This document shows positions 25,031-32,309 of a stretch of DNA of 36,369 nt, one piece after another; position 1 is the first letter of the stretch, and each line of letters begins with the position of its first letter. This stretch comes from an uncultured Nitrosomonadales bacterium (GTDB taxonomy: Bacteria; Pseudomonadota; Gammaproteobacteria; Burkholderiales; Gallionellaceae): assembly GCA_903861075.1 (NCBI GenBank), contig CAIOSY010000127.1:1-36369 (forward strand), read 5' to 3'. A program made the position numbers and the translations under genes. A model generated the notes under the pieces. It had not been told where the DNA came from. It saw only the letters and a program-made list of their open reading frames with translations, and made no database searches.

Positions 25031-26766
25031 GATGCTATGGTTCTGTCACTGAAATCGACGACGCGGCGAACTTCCTGCAGCGAGGTCATTCCGCCGCGCA
25101 CTCGTCGAATGCCGTCGTCACATAAAGGGGTGAAGTGATGATTTAATACGTATTCGGTTATTTCCTTCAGGCCTGCACCGCGAGTGACCAGTTCGACCAG
25201 CCCTTGGTCAAATCGCAAGATTTCCATGATGGCAAGCCGACCCTTATACCCCTGATACTCGCAATCCGCACACCCTGTTTGTCGATAAATCGTGATTTGT
25301 TCGGTTGCGGAGATGTTCATGATTTGTCTCTCTAGTGCATCGGGTATATAGCCCACCTTACACAAAGGGCAGAGGCGGCGTACCAGACGCTGAGCGATGA
25401 TACCGATCAGGTTTGAGGCAAACATTTCTTCAATGATGCCCAAATCATGCAGACGTGCAATTGAACCGATGGCTGAATTTGTATGTAGCGTAGAGAACAC
25501 CTGGTGACCGGTCATCGCCGCGCGCAGTGCCATTTCAGCGGTATCATGGTCGCGGATTTCACCCACCAGAATAATGTCGGGATCCTGACGCATCAGGGAG
25601 CGTATGCCGTTGGAGAAGTCCAGCTTTATGGTTTCGGCAATAGAGGTCTGACGGGTAAGTTCTAGCGGATACTCTACCGGATCTTCCAGCGTCATAATAT
25701 TGACGGCATCGTTGTTCAGGTGGCTGAGGATGGAATATAACGTAGTGGTTTTGCCAGAGCCTGTCGGGCCGGTCACGAGTAGTATGCCCTCCGGACGTTC
25801 CAGCATCCGTTCGAGTAATGTCAGTTGAACCTCAGTCATGCCGAGTTTATCCAGGCCGACGATACCTGATTTGCGATCGAGTATGCGCAATACAAAATTT
25901 TCTCCATGTATCGTTGGATGAGATGCAGCGCGAAAATCGATTTGACGACCAAACAGTGAAAGAGACACGCGGCCATCTTGCGGTGCGCGTGTTTCGGCGA
26001 TATTCATGCCTGACATGACTTTTAACCGTACGAGTATCGCCATCCAGTGAGCTTTTGCTAGAGAGCGCACGGCGCGTAATACCCCGTCTATGCGATAGCG
26101 CACACGTAAAAATTGGGCTTCCGGTTCGAAGTGAATATCAGAGGCGTTACGTCCGACCGCATCGGCCAGTAGTGCATCGGTCAGGCGGACAATGGGGTGG
26201 CTATAAGAGACCCCGGTTTGCATCAAGGCATTGATATCAAGTTCGCCCCCTTCGAGCTCAAACATAATGCCGTCGATGGACAGTTCGTGATCGTAGAATT
26301 TATTGATGGCAGCCAGCACTTCTGAACGGGGTGCGATACGCCAGACGGGAATTACGCGCCGCGCCGTGATTTGGGCTGCTTGAATCAAAAAGGGGGCAAT
26401 GGCATCTCTGGCCATAATGTCGTCCGGATTCGAGGCTGAAATGACGAGTTCTGAGTTCTCAATATTAAAACTGACGGGGAACAGGATGTGTTTAATGGCG
26501 ATGGATTTGGGTATGAGCGCCAGAGCGTGTGCATGGGCGACGATGCCTGATAGATCGATGGCTTGATATCCGGCCGCTGCTGATACGGCGACGCGCATAT
26601 CGTGTTCAGTGATGAAATGTAAATCCAGTAGCTCTTCGCCTAAGGGTTTGTTGTCGCTTTTTTGCCGCTGTAAGGCGATGTTCAGCTGATCAGTATTGAT
26701 CTGACCCAGGGCAATCAATGCTTCACCGATGCGCTGATGAACAAGCGGGGCGTTATGCGTATTCAT
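25027..26766 (-). CDS. mshE: Pilus assembly ATPase, GspE/PilB/MshE family with MshEN domain
   Basis: The cytoplasmic motor of the pilus. The N-terminus carries the MshEN c-di-GMP-binding pattern twice-repeated: RIGEALIALGQ, NTDQLNIALQRQ, PLGEELLDLHFI (residues 12-55). Then come the GspE N2 region, Walker A GPTGSGKTTT (K339), the Asp box TLEDPVEY, Walker B DPDIILVGEIRD, the His box TGHQVFSTLHTNSA and a tetracysteine zinc site (CPLC and CADC). Length 579. The gene lies four bases after the TPR gene and overlaps mshG. Regulation of the pilus by c-di-GMP is predicted from the MshEN motif; residues match by eye, not by structure. Confidence 0.93.
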   Translation of the reverse strand: MNTHNAPLVHQRIGEALIALGQINTDQLNIALQRQKSDNKPLGEELLDLHFITEHDMRVAVSAAAGYQAIDLSGIVAHAHALALIPKSIAIKHILFPVSFNIENSELVISASNPDDIMARDAIAPFLIQAAQITARRVIPVWRIAPRSEVLAAINKFYDHELSIDGIMFELEGGELDINALMQTGVSYSHPIVRLTDALLADAVGRNASDIHFEPEAQFLRVRYRIDGVLRAVRSLAKAHWMAILVRLKVMSGMNIAETRAPQDGRVSLSLFGRQIDFRAASHPTIHGENFVLRILDRKSGIVGLDKLGMTEVQLTLLERMLERPEGILLVTGPTGSGKTTTLYSILSHLNNDAVNIMTLEDPVEYPLELTRQTSIAETIKLDFSNGIRSLMRQDPDIILVGEIRDHDTAEMALRAAMTGHQVFSTLHTNSAIGSIARLHDLGIIEEMFASNLIGIIAQRLVRRLCPLCKVGYIPDALERQIMNISATEQITIYRQTGCADCEYQGYKGRLAIMEILRFDQGLVELVTRGAGLKEITEYVLNHHFTPLCDDGIRRVRGGMTSLQEVRRVVDFSDRTIAS

Positions 26767-26770
26767 CGTG

Positions 26771-27754
26771 CTACAGCCTGCTGCTCAGTTGTTGTATCCT
26801 GCGATTAAGAGCCGTATGATCCAGTGTCGAATCTCCCGCTTCTATCAGTGCTGCAGCTTTTTCGTAGTATGTCAGTGCGATGGAGGTTTGATGCAAACGG
26901 TCGAGTGAGACGGCCAGGTTGTAAGCGTATAGTGCGTTGTCAGGTGCCAGATTGTAAGCTTGAAAATACGCCTGTTGTGCCTCGCTCCAGCGTAACTGAC
27001 GCCCCATGACGCCGCCCAGGGCATAATGTAGTTCGGGTGCAGTGGGTTTTAAATCAATCAGTTCTTTGAGTTGGCTTTCTGCTGTGTCGGCAGCGGCTGA
27101 CATATATACCAGTCCTGCGGCGGCTATGGTATTGCCTATATCTTCACGTAATACTTGACGGTATAGACTGGTGGCACGTGCTGTTTGTAGTTTGCGTTGG
27201 GCAATCACCGCCAGTCCAAGCAACGCGTCCTTTTCATGAGGATGTAGCGCCAGTACTTGTAAATACATTTGCTCAGACTGATCTATACGGCCCCGGGCGA
27301 GCTCGAAATAAGCGGTTTTGAGAGGTTCGTCCGTGCTCGGGAGGGATGCGGGCGGGGACTTGGGCTTTACGGTTTTAGTTCTTTGATTCTTCGCTGTCGG
27401 GTATGTCTTGTGAGTTGAATTGTTTGTGTCGCTTGCCGGGGCAGGCAGGCGAGCCGTTGGCGCGAGCTGAGTCGTTTCGCTGATGCTCGATGTTCCCGCC
27501 AGGGGTAGGGGCGACGGCGTGGTTTGCGCGGCGCGAGTCCATTCATTTTTGTGCGTTGAAACAACGGTGTAGTGCTGATATATAAACCACGTAAGCGCTA
27601 ACAACAGAACAATTGCGGTGGGATAAGCCCAAAACCGATGGCGTGCAGGTTGGGTTTGTACGACTGTTTTATCGACAGTCGAGCTTGCCTGAGTTGCATC
27701 GAACGGGACTTCATGGTCTGGCGCGAATTGGAGCGTGTCGAGTATAGGATTCAT
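26771..27754 (-). CDS. MshN-like TPR protein with single membrane anchor
   Basis: The 327-residue protein has a short cytoplasmic N-terminus, one membrane span (about residues 45-62, AYPTAIVLLLALTWFIY), a proline/lysine/threonine-rich periplasmic linker (about 80-145) and TPR-type repeats to the end (KTAYFELARGRIDQSEQMY, HEKDALLGLAVIAQRKLQTA, PELHYALGGVMGRQLRWSEA, NALYAYNLAVSLDRLHQTS). Position between the secretin and the ATPase, plus this plan, fits MshN. It probably reaches across the periplasm to the secretin. The start overlaps the secretin stop by four bases. Confidence 0.72.
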   Translation of the reverse strand: MNPILDTLQFAPDHEVPFDATQASSTVDKTVVQTQPARHRFWAYPTAIVLLLALTWFIYQHYTVVSTHKNEWTRAAQTTPSPLPLAGTSSISETTQLAPTARLPAPASDTNNSTHKTYPTAKNQRTKTVKPKSPPASLPSTDEPLKTAYFELARGRIDQSEQMYLQVLALHPHEKDALLGLAVIAQRKLQTARATSLYRQVLREDIGNTIAAAGLVYMSAAADTAESQLKELIDLKPTAPELHYALGGVMGRQLRWSEAQQAYFQAYNLAPDNALYAYNLAVSLDRLHQTSIALTYYEKAAALIEAGDSTLDHTALNRRIQQLSSRL

Positions 27755-29535
27755 GGTGTTCCCCGTTGACTATTTTGTTGCCATTCTTTATCGCTGACGG
27801 GGTCTTTGAACTGGTGCACAACGTTGTATTGGCTTTCCGGATTCAAGATGACGGGGCGCAAAAAGATCACAAGTTCCGTCTTGGTATTGGTATCGGTGCG
27901 CGCCTTGAATAATTCGCCCAACCCCAAAATGCTGGCCAAACCGGGTATCTGACTGGTGTTTCCTGAACGAGTGTCCTGCATTAAACCGCCCAGCACCGCG
28001 ATATCGCCATTGCGAATGCGCAGGATGGATTCCATTTCGCGGGTCTGGATTTGCGGGATAAGATTTGTCACACTCAGTGCGGGTGTTGCCTGATTGATCA
28101 ATGCGGGATTGGGATCTTTGGCGTAGCTCAAGATGCGGGTGATCGTTGGTCTTAAGTTGAGTGTTACTTCAGAATCTGCACCTATTTGCGGCGTGATGTA
28201 CATCATAAAACCAACCGGTATGGTATGTATGGTTGAGGTATAGGTTGGCAGCGTGAGTGGGGTATTATTGACGCCATAGGTTCCTTGCGTGACGTCGATG
28301 GTGAAATAAACTGACTCATCGACCACTTTTACAAGTCCTGTCTGGTTGTTCAGTACAGACAGCTTCGGACTGGACAGTACGTGCAGTTTGCCAAAAGTTT
28401 CCAGCAGTTTGATGGAACCGGTTAAATCGAACATGCCGCGTGCTGCGCCGTTGTTGGTGTAGCTGATTGTTCCCATCGCGGCTAATGCACCTACGGGAGA
28501 AGTCTGGGTCAGGCTCAGTCCGAGTGTGCGAGCCAGCGACCAATCTATACCTTGTTGGTATTGATCTGAGAGCGTGACTTCGACGAGGGTTGCTTCGATT
28601 AAAACCTGACGGTGTGCGTTGTTCATCACCTTGTCGATGAATTCGCGTACATAAGCATGTTGGCGTGATGTAGCACGCACGCTGATGATGCCGGTTTCCG
28701 GGTTGGCAATGACATAGGCGGCTTCACGATAGGTGACACGACGGGCGCGACTGGTGTTCTGGCTCTGAATCTGGGCGGGAAGTGTGGCGATAGCGCTCTT
28801 CTTTCCGGTGACATCGGTTGCCGTCGTGCCAGTTTGCGGCGTAATTTGCTGCTGATTATTTTGTTCTGTAACCGTTTCGCTGGCGCCTTCAGGTAATTTT
28901 TTGTCTGTTTCCCGTAATAGATCCTTGATATTTTCGGTCAAAGTCCCCCAGAAATCGTTATTGGAAATATTGTCAATATTGGAAGTAGAGCCATTGCTGC
29001 CCCCGCTAGCGCCCTGACTCTTGCCGATTACCGCGATACTGGTAGACATGTTGATGCTGTTTTTGGCATTGCGTGCCACATTGGGATATTCAATCTGATA
29101 GCTTTTCAAAAACGGGCTATCGGGCATGATGGCCAGATTTCCTCCATTTAACTCATAGCGCATATCCACTTGTCTGGCAATTGCATCGAGAATTTCCGGC
29201 AGGGTGCGATCTATCAGATTCATCGTTACCGTGCCGCTGATGCCAGGATGGATTTCAATGTTGAGTTTGGCGTCTTTGGCTAATGCAAACAGGATTTCCT
29301 GAGCCAGCACATTATTAACCACAATGCTGTAACGCTCGGTGGCTCGCGTTTGTTTGGGTGGGGGCGGTAAGGGTGCAGTTTGGGCGAGCGGGGGGATATT
29401 GTCCGGGAGAGATTCTTCGGGGAGTTTGATATGCTGATCCGACGCTGTCATTCCCACAGGTAAATGGGTGCAGGAGGCTAATAGGCTGCATAATAATATG
29501 CCGGGTAATTTGTCGCTTCTGACTTTAAGGTACAT
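27751..29535 (-). CDS. mshL: Outer membrane secretin, MshL/PilQ/GspD family, lipoprotein
   Basis: The outer membrane pore through which the pilus emerges. The 594-residue protein has a lipoprotein signal with lipobox LLAS-C (C22). After a proline-rich stretch comes an N0/STN-type domain (YSIVVNNVLAQEILFALAKDAKLNIEIHPGISGTV in parts) and a second N-domain (VTYREAAYVIANPETGIISVRATSRQ). The secretin barrel follows from about residue 320 (VLIEATLVEVTLSDQYQQGIDW, HVLSSPKLSVLNNQTGLVKV, IRNGDIAVLGGLMQDTRSG, KTELVIFLRP). It is the first gene of the pilus locus; ATG is preceded by GGGGAG. The Ser/Asn/Gly-rich insertion around 165-200 is a linker. Confidence 0.92.
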   Translation of the reverse strand: MYLKVRSDKLPGILLCSLLASCTHLPVGMTASDQHIKLPEESLPDNIPPLAQTAPLPPPPKQTRATERYSIVVNNVLAQEILFALAKDAKLNIEIHPGISGTVTMNLIDRTLPEILDAIARQVDMRYELNGGNLAIMPDSPFLKSYQIEYPNVARNAKNSINMSTSIAVIGKSQGASGGSNGSTSNIDNISNNDFWGTLTENIKDLLRETDKKLPEGASETVTEQNNQQQITPQTGTTATDVTGKKSAIATLPAQIQSQNTSRARRVTYREAAYVIANPETGIISVRATSRQHAYVREFIDKVMNNAHRQVLIEATLVEVTLSDQYQQGIDWSLARTLGLSLTQTSPVGALAAMGTISYTNNGAARGMFDLTGSIKLLETFGKLHVLSSPKLSVLNNQTGLVKVVDESVYFTIDVTQGTYGVNNTPLTLPTYTSTIHTIPVGFMMYITPQIGADSEVTLNLRPTITRILSYAKDPNPALINQATPALSVTNLIPQIQTREMESILRIRNGDIAVLGGLMQDTRSGNTSQIPGLASILGLGELFKARTDTNTKTELVIFLRPVILNPESQYNVVHQFKDPVSDKEWQQNSQRGTP

Positions 29536-29773
29536 AACCTGTTACTCCCCGATTTTTTTGTAAATCCGGCTTGCAGTTTTTCAGTTTGTAACGTGTTGGT
29601 CAATATGCCTGACGGTCTATGTATATATAGGCTGACTAGGCCGAACGGTCTAGGCGGCTTAAGCCTTCGTTCCCGTCGAACAGGTGTTTTAGTCCACTAT
29701 TTTTGGCTATGACTTGCCCGTTTGGATAATTTGCGTTTTAATAGTCATCGTTATTGACTATGCAAAAATAAAA
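29536..29773. promoter_or_regulatory. Divergent region between the pilus locus and the YqhA-like gene, with repeated ACGGTCTA
   Basis: This 238-base region must drive the whole minus-strand pilus locus and the plus-strand YqhA-like gene. It contains ACGGTCTA twice in the same orientation (29612-29619 and 29645-29652), exactly 33 bases apart, a TATATATA-rich stretch between them, the imperfect palindrome TAGGCCGAACGGTCTA (29637-29652) and the perfect palindrome GGCTTAAGCC (29656-29665). The clustering suggests operator sites; no particular regulator is recognised and no full sigma-70 promoter is clear. Confidence 0.4.
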
Positions 29774-30340
29774 ATGAAATTTATTGAAGGGTTGTTTGAA
29801 GGCACTTTGTGGAATAGCCGGTTTGTCATTCTCAGCGCTGTGATCGGTAGTCTGGTAGCAGGGTTTGTGATTTTTTATATGGCCACGGTGGATGTGTATT
29901 TTCTGTTTCAACATGCGATTCATTATGCTGATGCCAGTATGACAGAGGAGGCGCGCAAGGCACTGCATGACAGTACCGTTTCACACATCGTGGAGGTCGT
30001 CGATGGATATTTACTTGCGACGGTGATGTTGATTTTCTCTCTTGGTTTGTATGAACTTTTTATCAGTGACATCGATCAGGCTCACGGTAGTAAGGCTTCG
30101 AGCAAAATATTGGTGATCAATAATCTGGATGATTTGAAGGGACGTTTGGCTAAAGTAATCTTGATGATTATGATCGTCACATTGTTTGAAGAAGCCTTGC
30201 ACATGAAACTTGAAAATCCACTGGATCTGGTTTATCTGGGTGCCAGTATTACTTTGATTGCATTGGCATTATATTTTAGTCACGCAGCGGAGCACGGCAC
30301 AAGCAAGTCTGCCGAAGAATCTGATACGCATGAGCATTAA
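29774..30340 (+). CDS. YqhA/UPF0114-family inner membrane protein
   Basis: A 188-residue integral membrane protein with spans near the N-terminus (FVILSAVIGSLVAGFVIFYMA), in the middle (GYLLATVMLIFSLGLYELF), then AKVILMIMIVTLFEEAL and LGASITLIALALYFSHA. ERFIE-like MKFIEGLFEG and LYELFISDID are typical of UPF0114. The tail is rich in Ser, Glu and His. The ATG at 29774 matches the family N-terminus; a longer TTG start at 29714 has no ribosome binding site either. Function of the family is unsettled. The tlpA-like gene follows after three bases, probably one transcript. Confidence 0.78.
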   Translation: MKFIEGLFEGTLWNSRFVILSAVIGSLVAGFVIFYMATVDVYFLFQHAIHYADASMTEEARKALHDSTVSHIVEVVDGYLLATVMLIFSLGLYELFISDIDQAHGSKASSKILVINNLDDLKGRLAKVILMIMIVTLFEEALHMKLENPLDLVYLGASITLIALALYFSHAAEHGTSKSAEESDTHEH

Positions 30341-30343
30341 GCT

Positions 30344-30784
30344 GTGATTCGCATTGCGCTGTGGTGTTGTTTTGTATGTCTGTCGTCAGTCACAATGGCG
30401 GCAGATTTTAAGTTTGTTGATATGCAGGGTAAAGCGCAAAATCTGGTCGATTTTAGGGGTAAGTGGGTGTTGATTAACTACTGGGCGACTTGGTGTCCAC
30501 CTTGTCAGCATGAAATTCCCGAGTTGAAAGCGATGCATGGAAAAGATCTTGTGGTGATAGGTGTTGCGGTGGACTATCGCTCAGCTAAAGATGTGGCACG
30601 CTTTGTCCAAAACTATGACATACATTACCCCGTTGTTCTGGGTACACAAGATGTCACCTCACAAATCGGCGAACTCGATGTGTTACCGACCAGTTATTTA
30701 TATAATCCATCCGGTGTTCAGGTGAGTACTCAAAAAGGTGAAGTGAGTCAGGAAATGGTTAAGCGTTACATCAAGCGCCATTAA
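30344..30784 (+). CDS. TlpA-like thiol-disulfide oxidoreductase, exported
   Basis: A thioredoxin-fold protein of 146 residues. A signal peptide (MIRIALWCCFVCLSSVTMAA) points to the periplasm. The active site is WATWCPPCQHEIPEL; VIGVAVDY and LPTSYLYNPSGVQV include the cis-proline loop. CPPC and the AhpC/TSA-like order place it in the TlpA/ResA group, which reduces disulfides in cytochrome c maturation or in cell-envelope proteins. No cytochrome maturation genes are near, so its partner is unknown. It starts with GTG three bases after the YqhA-like stop. Confidence 0.88.
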   Translation: MIRIALWCCFVCLSSVTMAADFKFVDMQGKAQNLVDFRGKWVLINYWATWCPPCQHEIPELKAMHGKDLVVIGVAVDYRSAKDVARFVQNYDIHYPVVLGTQDVTSQIGELDVLPTSYLYNPSGVQVSTQKGEVSQEMVKRYIKRH

Positions 30785-30802
30785 GCCGTAAGTTGGATGC
30801 GT

Positions 30803-31426
30803 TCAAACCCCACGCTCGTGAATAATATTATCCAGATAGTCTGTTTTGCTACCATAAGAAGCGACGGGGTTGATGATCCCCGTTTTTTCATCATTTATGC
30901 CTATCCATGCCAGATCCATTCCGCCAGATTCAGTCACAACCTGACAAATTTTGTTAAACAGGCTGATTTCATCTTTGCTCTCAATGAGTGCCTGGTTGGT
31001 CTGAGATTGCGTAGCGCAAATCTGGGTAAGAAATTTTATTTTATTTTGATCCCGCTTCTGTTCGGTGATGTCAACGCTTGAGCCTGTCATCCGCACCGGT
31101 TTTTTTGTGCGGTCAAACTCAAGTTCAGCGCGGGAAAGTATCCATCGATATGAACCATCTTTGTGCCGAAATCCGTATTCGACCTGGTAATCGGGCTGAG
31201 ATTTATCAATATAAGCGCGCAAAGAGGTTAAGACGCGATCCAGATCGTCAGGATGTAACCGGCTTTGCCATTCACTGAAGTCCTTTATGGTTTTCTGATC
31301 TTCATTGTCGAGTTGTTGCTTCCATCCTTCAGAATAGCAAACTTGATTTGTGCATAAATCACAGTCCCATAAACTTATGTGCGCGGCACGCAGAGTGCGA
31401 CGAAGGTGTTCAGTGTTTGTATTCAT
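30803..31426 (-). CDS. Truncated PAS-GAF signalling protein
   Basis: The 207-residue product has one PAS_3-type domain (SLWDCDLCTNQVCYSEGW, HPDDLDRVLTSLRAYI, FRHKDGSYRWILSRAEL, GSSVDITEQKR), a short helical linker and the first ~50 residues of a GAF domain (LFNKICQVVTESGGMDLAWIG and VASYGSKTDYLDNI). The GAF domain is cut after about a third of its length; no GGDEF, EAL or kinase output is present. The stop lies 18 bases from the end of convergent tlpA. In related proteins this module precedes GGDEF/EAL domains, so this is probably a 3'-truncated remnant. It might still be expressed. Confidence 0.72.
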   Translation of the reverse strand: MNTNTEHLRRTLRAAHISLWDCDLCTNQVCYSEGWKQQLDNEDQKTIKDFSEWQSRLHPDDLDRVLTSLRAYIDKSQPDYQVEYGFRHKDGSYRWILSRAELEFDRTKKPVRMTGSSVDITEQKRDQNKIKFLTQICATQSQTNQALIESKDEISLFNKICQVVTESGGMDLAWIGINDEKTGIINPVASYGSKTDYLDNIIHERGV

Positions 31427-31466
31427 GGTCTTATTCTTGTCGTTGAACTGTTTTGTTGCAATTTTT

Positions 31467-31530
31467 GGAGGCTTGGAATAGAGGGGCGCGGGATTAGCCG
31501 TTTTTCATGTTATGAAGAACGGCTGCCTCC
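31467..31530. repeat. Nested inverted repeat upstream of the PAS-GAF gene
   Basis: An inner hairpin at 31496-31524 pairs AGCCGTT with AACGGCT and, after one mismatch, TTCAT with ATGAA around a GTT loop. An outer pair GGAGGC (31467-31472) and GCCTCC (31525-31530) encloses it. No T-run follows on either strand. It lies between the PAS-GAF start and the tRNA promoter region. Confidence 0.45.
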
Positions 31531-31580
31531 TCTGTTTGGCGATCAGTACAGATGCTGAGCCTCTCGCTGCTATCAGGTGA

Positions 31581-31586
31581 TATAAT
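31581..31586 (+). promoter_or_regulatory. -10 box of the tRNA-Arg promoter
   Basis: A perfect TATAAT lies 13 bases before the mature tRNA 5' end. No good -35 is visible at 17 bases upstream. The placement is normal for a tRNA gene whose transcript begins a few bases before the mature end. Confidence 0.55.
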
Positions 31587-31599
31587 GACGCCTCGATAA

Positions 31600-31674
31600 G
31601 TCCTCGTAGTTCAATGGATAGAACACGGTCCTCCTAAGACTGAAATGTGGGTTCGATTCCCGCCGAGGACACCA
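31600..31674 (+). tRNA. tRNA-Arg (anticodon CCU)
   Basis: A complete 75-base cloverleaf: acceptor GTCCTCG pairs with CGAGGAC; D arm GTTC/GAAC; anticodon stem CGGTC/GACTG with loop CTCCTAA, giving anticodon CCU, which reads AGG; T arm GTGGG/CCCGC with loop TTCGATT; discriminator A and encoded CCA. It is a single gene between the flagellar region and the PAS-GAF remnant. Confidence 0.96.
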
Positions 31675-31860
31675 GATCCTAAAGAACCTGTTGCTGTCCG
31701 GGGTTTTTGAATGTTGCTGTTACTTGCGGATCTATAGCTTTTGTCTTAAATAAAAAACAATGGCGAGCTTTTGTTGAGTATTTTATAGGGAAATGCGCTT
31801 GTAAAGTGATAAGCCTCCCCGCGTGACTTGTGTAAAACTGCAAGCCGGCCTTAATATTTA

Positions 31861-32190
31861 TTAGGCTGCGGAGGTGTTTAGCGTGGTCAAAAAGTCTTGT
31901 GCGCTCATAATCATGCCGTCAGCGACGACGCCGGGATTCACTTTGAATGTGTCCGCAGCGACGTCGGCTTTGATTGCAGCAACCTTGGCGAGATCTATGG
32001 GTACGGGCAGTTTGTTGACGGCTTGCATAGTTTTTAATTCATCTGATTTGCTAATAACAACGGAGTCGGAGTTCTCGCTTAATGCCGCGCCGATTGGGTT
32101 GCTAGGGATAGAATCGCTGGGTTTTGTAAGGATGCGCTCTACATTGGCGCTGGGTAGCGCGCTAATGTTATTGTTATTGTTGATTTCCAT
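31861..32190 (-). CDS. flgM: Anti-sigma-28 factor FlgM
   Basis: FlgM holds the flagellar sigma factor FliA inactive until the hook-basal body is finished and FlgM is exported. The 109-residue protein has a disordered N-terminus and the family's C-terminal FliA-binding region: DSVVISKSDELKTMQ, then DLAKVAAIKADVAADTFKVN and PGVVADGMI. The ATG at 32190 is chosen because AGGTGA lies just upstream; a GTG three codons earlier would overlap it. It follows flgA on the same strand and has its own sigma-28 promoter (32236-32262). No flgN follows. Confidence 0.92.
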   Translation of the reverse strand: MEINNNNNISALPSANVERILTKPSDSIPSNPIGAALSENSDSVVISKSDELKTMQAVNKLPVPIDLAKVAAIKADVAADTFKVNPGVVADGMIMSAQDFLTTLNTSAA

Positions 32191-32235
32191 GATAATCACC
32201 TAATCCTTTCGGGTAATGCTGGTTTGTATAGCTCT

Positions 32236-32262
32236 TTATCGGTAATTATCGGGAAAACTTTA
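32236..32262 (-). promoter_or_regulatory. Sigma-28 (FliA) promoter of flgM
   Basis: On the minus strand: TAAAGTTT, 11 bases, ACCGATAA. This matches the sigma-28 consensus TAAAGTTT-N11-GCCGATAA at 15 of 16 positions with exact spacing. Transcription would start near 32229, about 39 bases before the flgM ATG, the autoregulated late expression known for flgM. Confidence 0.88.
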
Positions 32263-32309
32263 ATATAAATGCGTGCTTAGCGTGTTTTTTTGTAAGCGTT
32301 TCCCGTAAT

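Noticed and set aside
31600-31674. tRNA-Arg as an integration site of a genomic island
   Set aside because: No integrase and no duplicated tRNA 3' end within the window.
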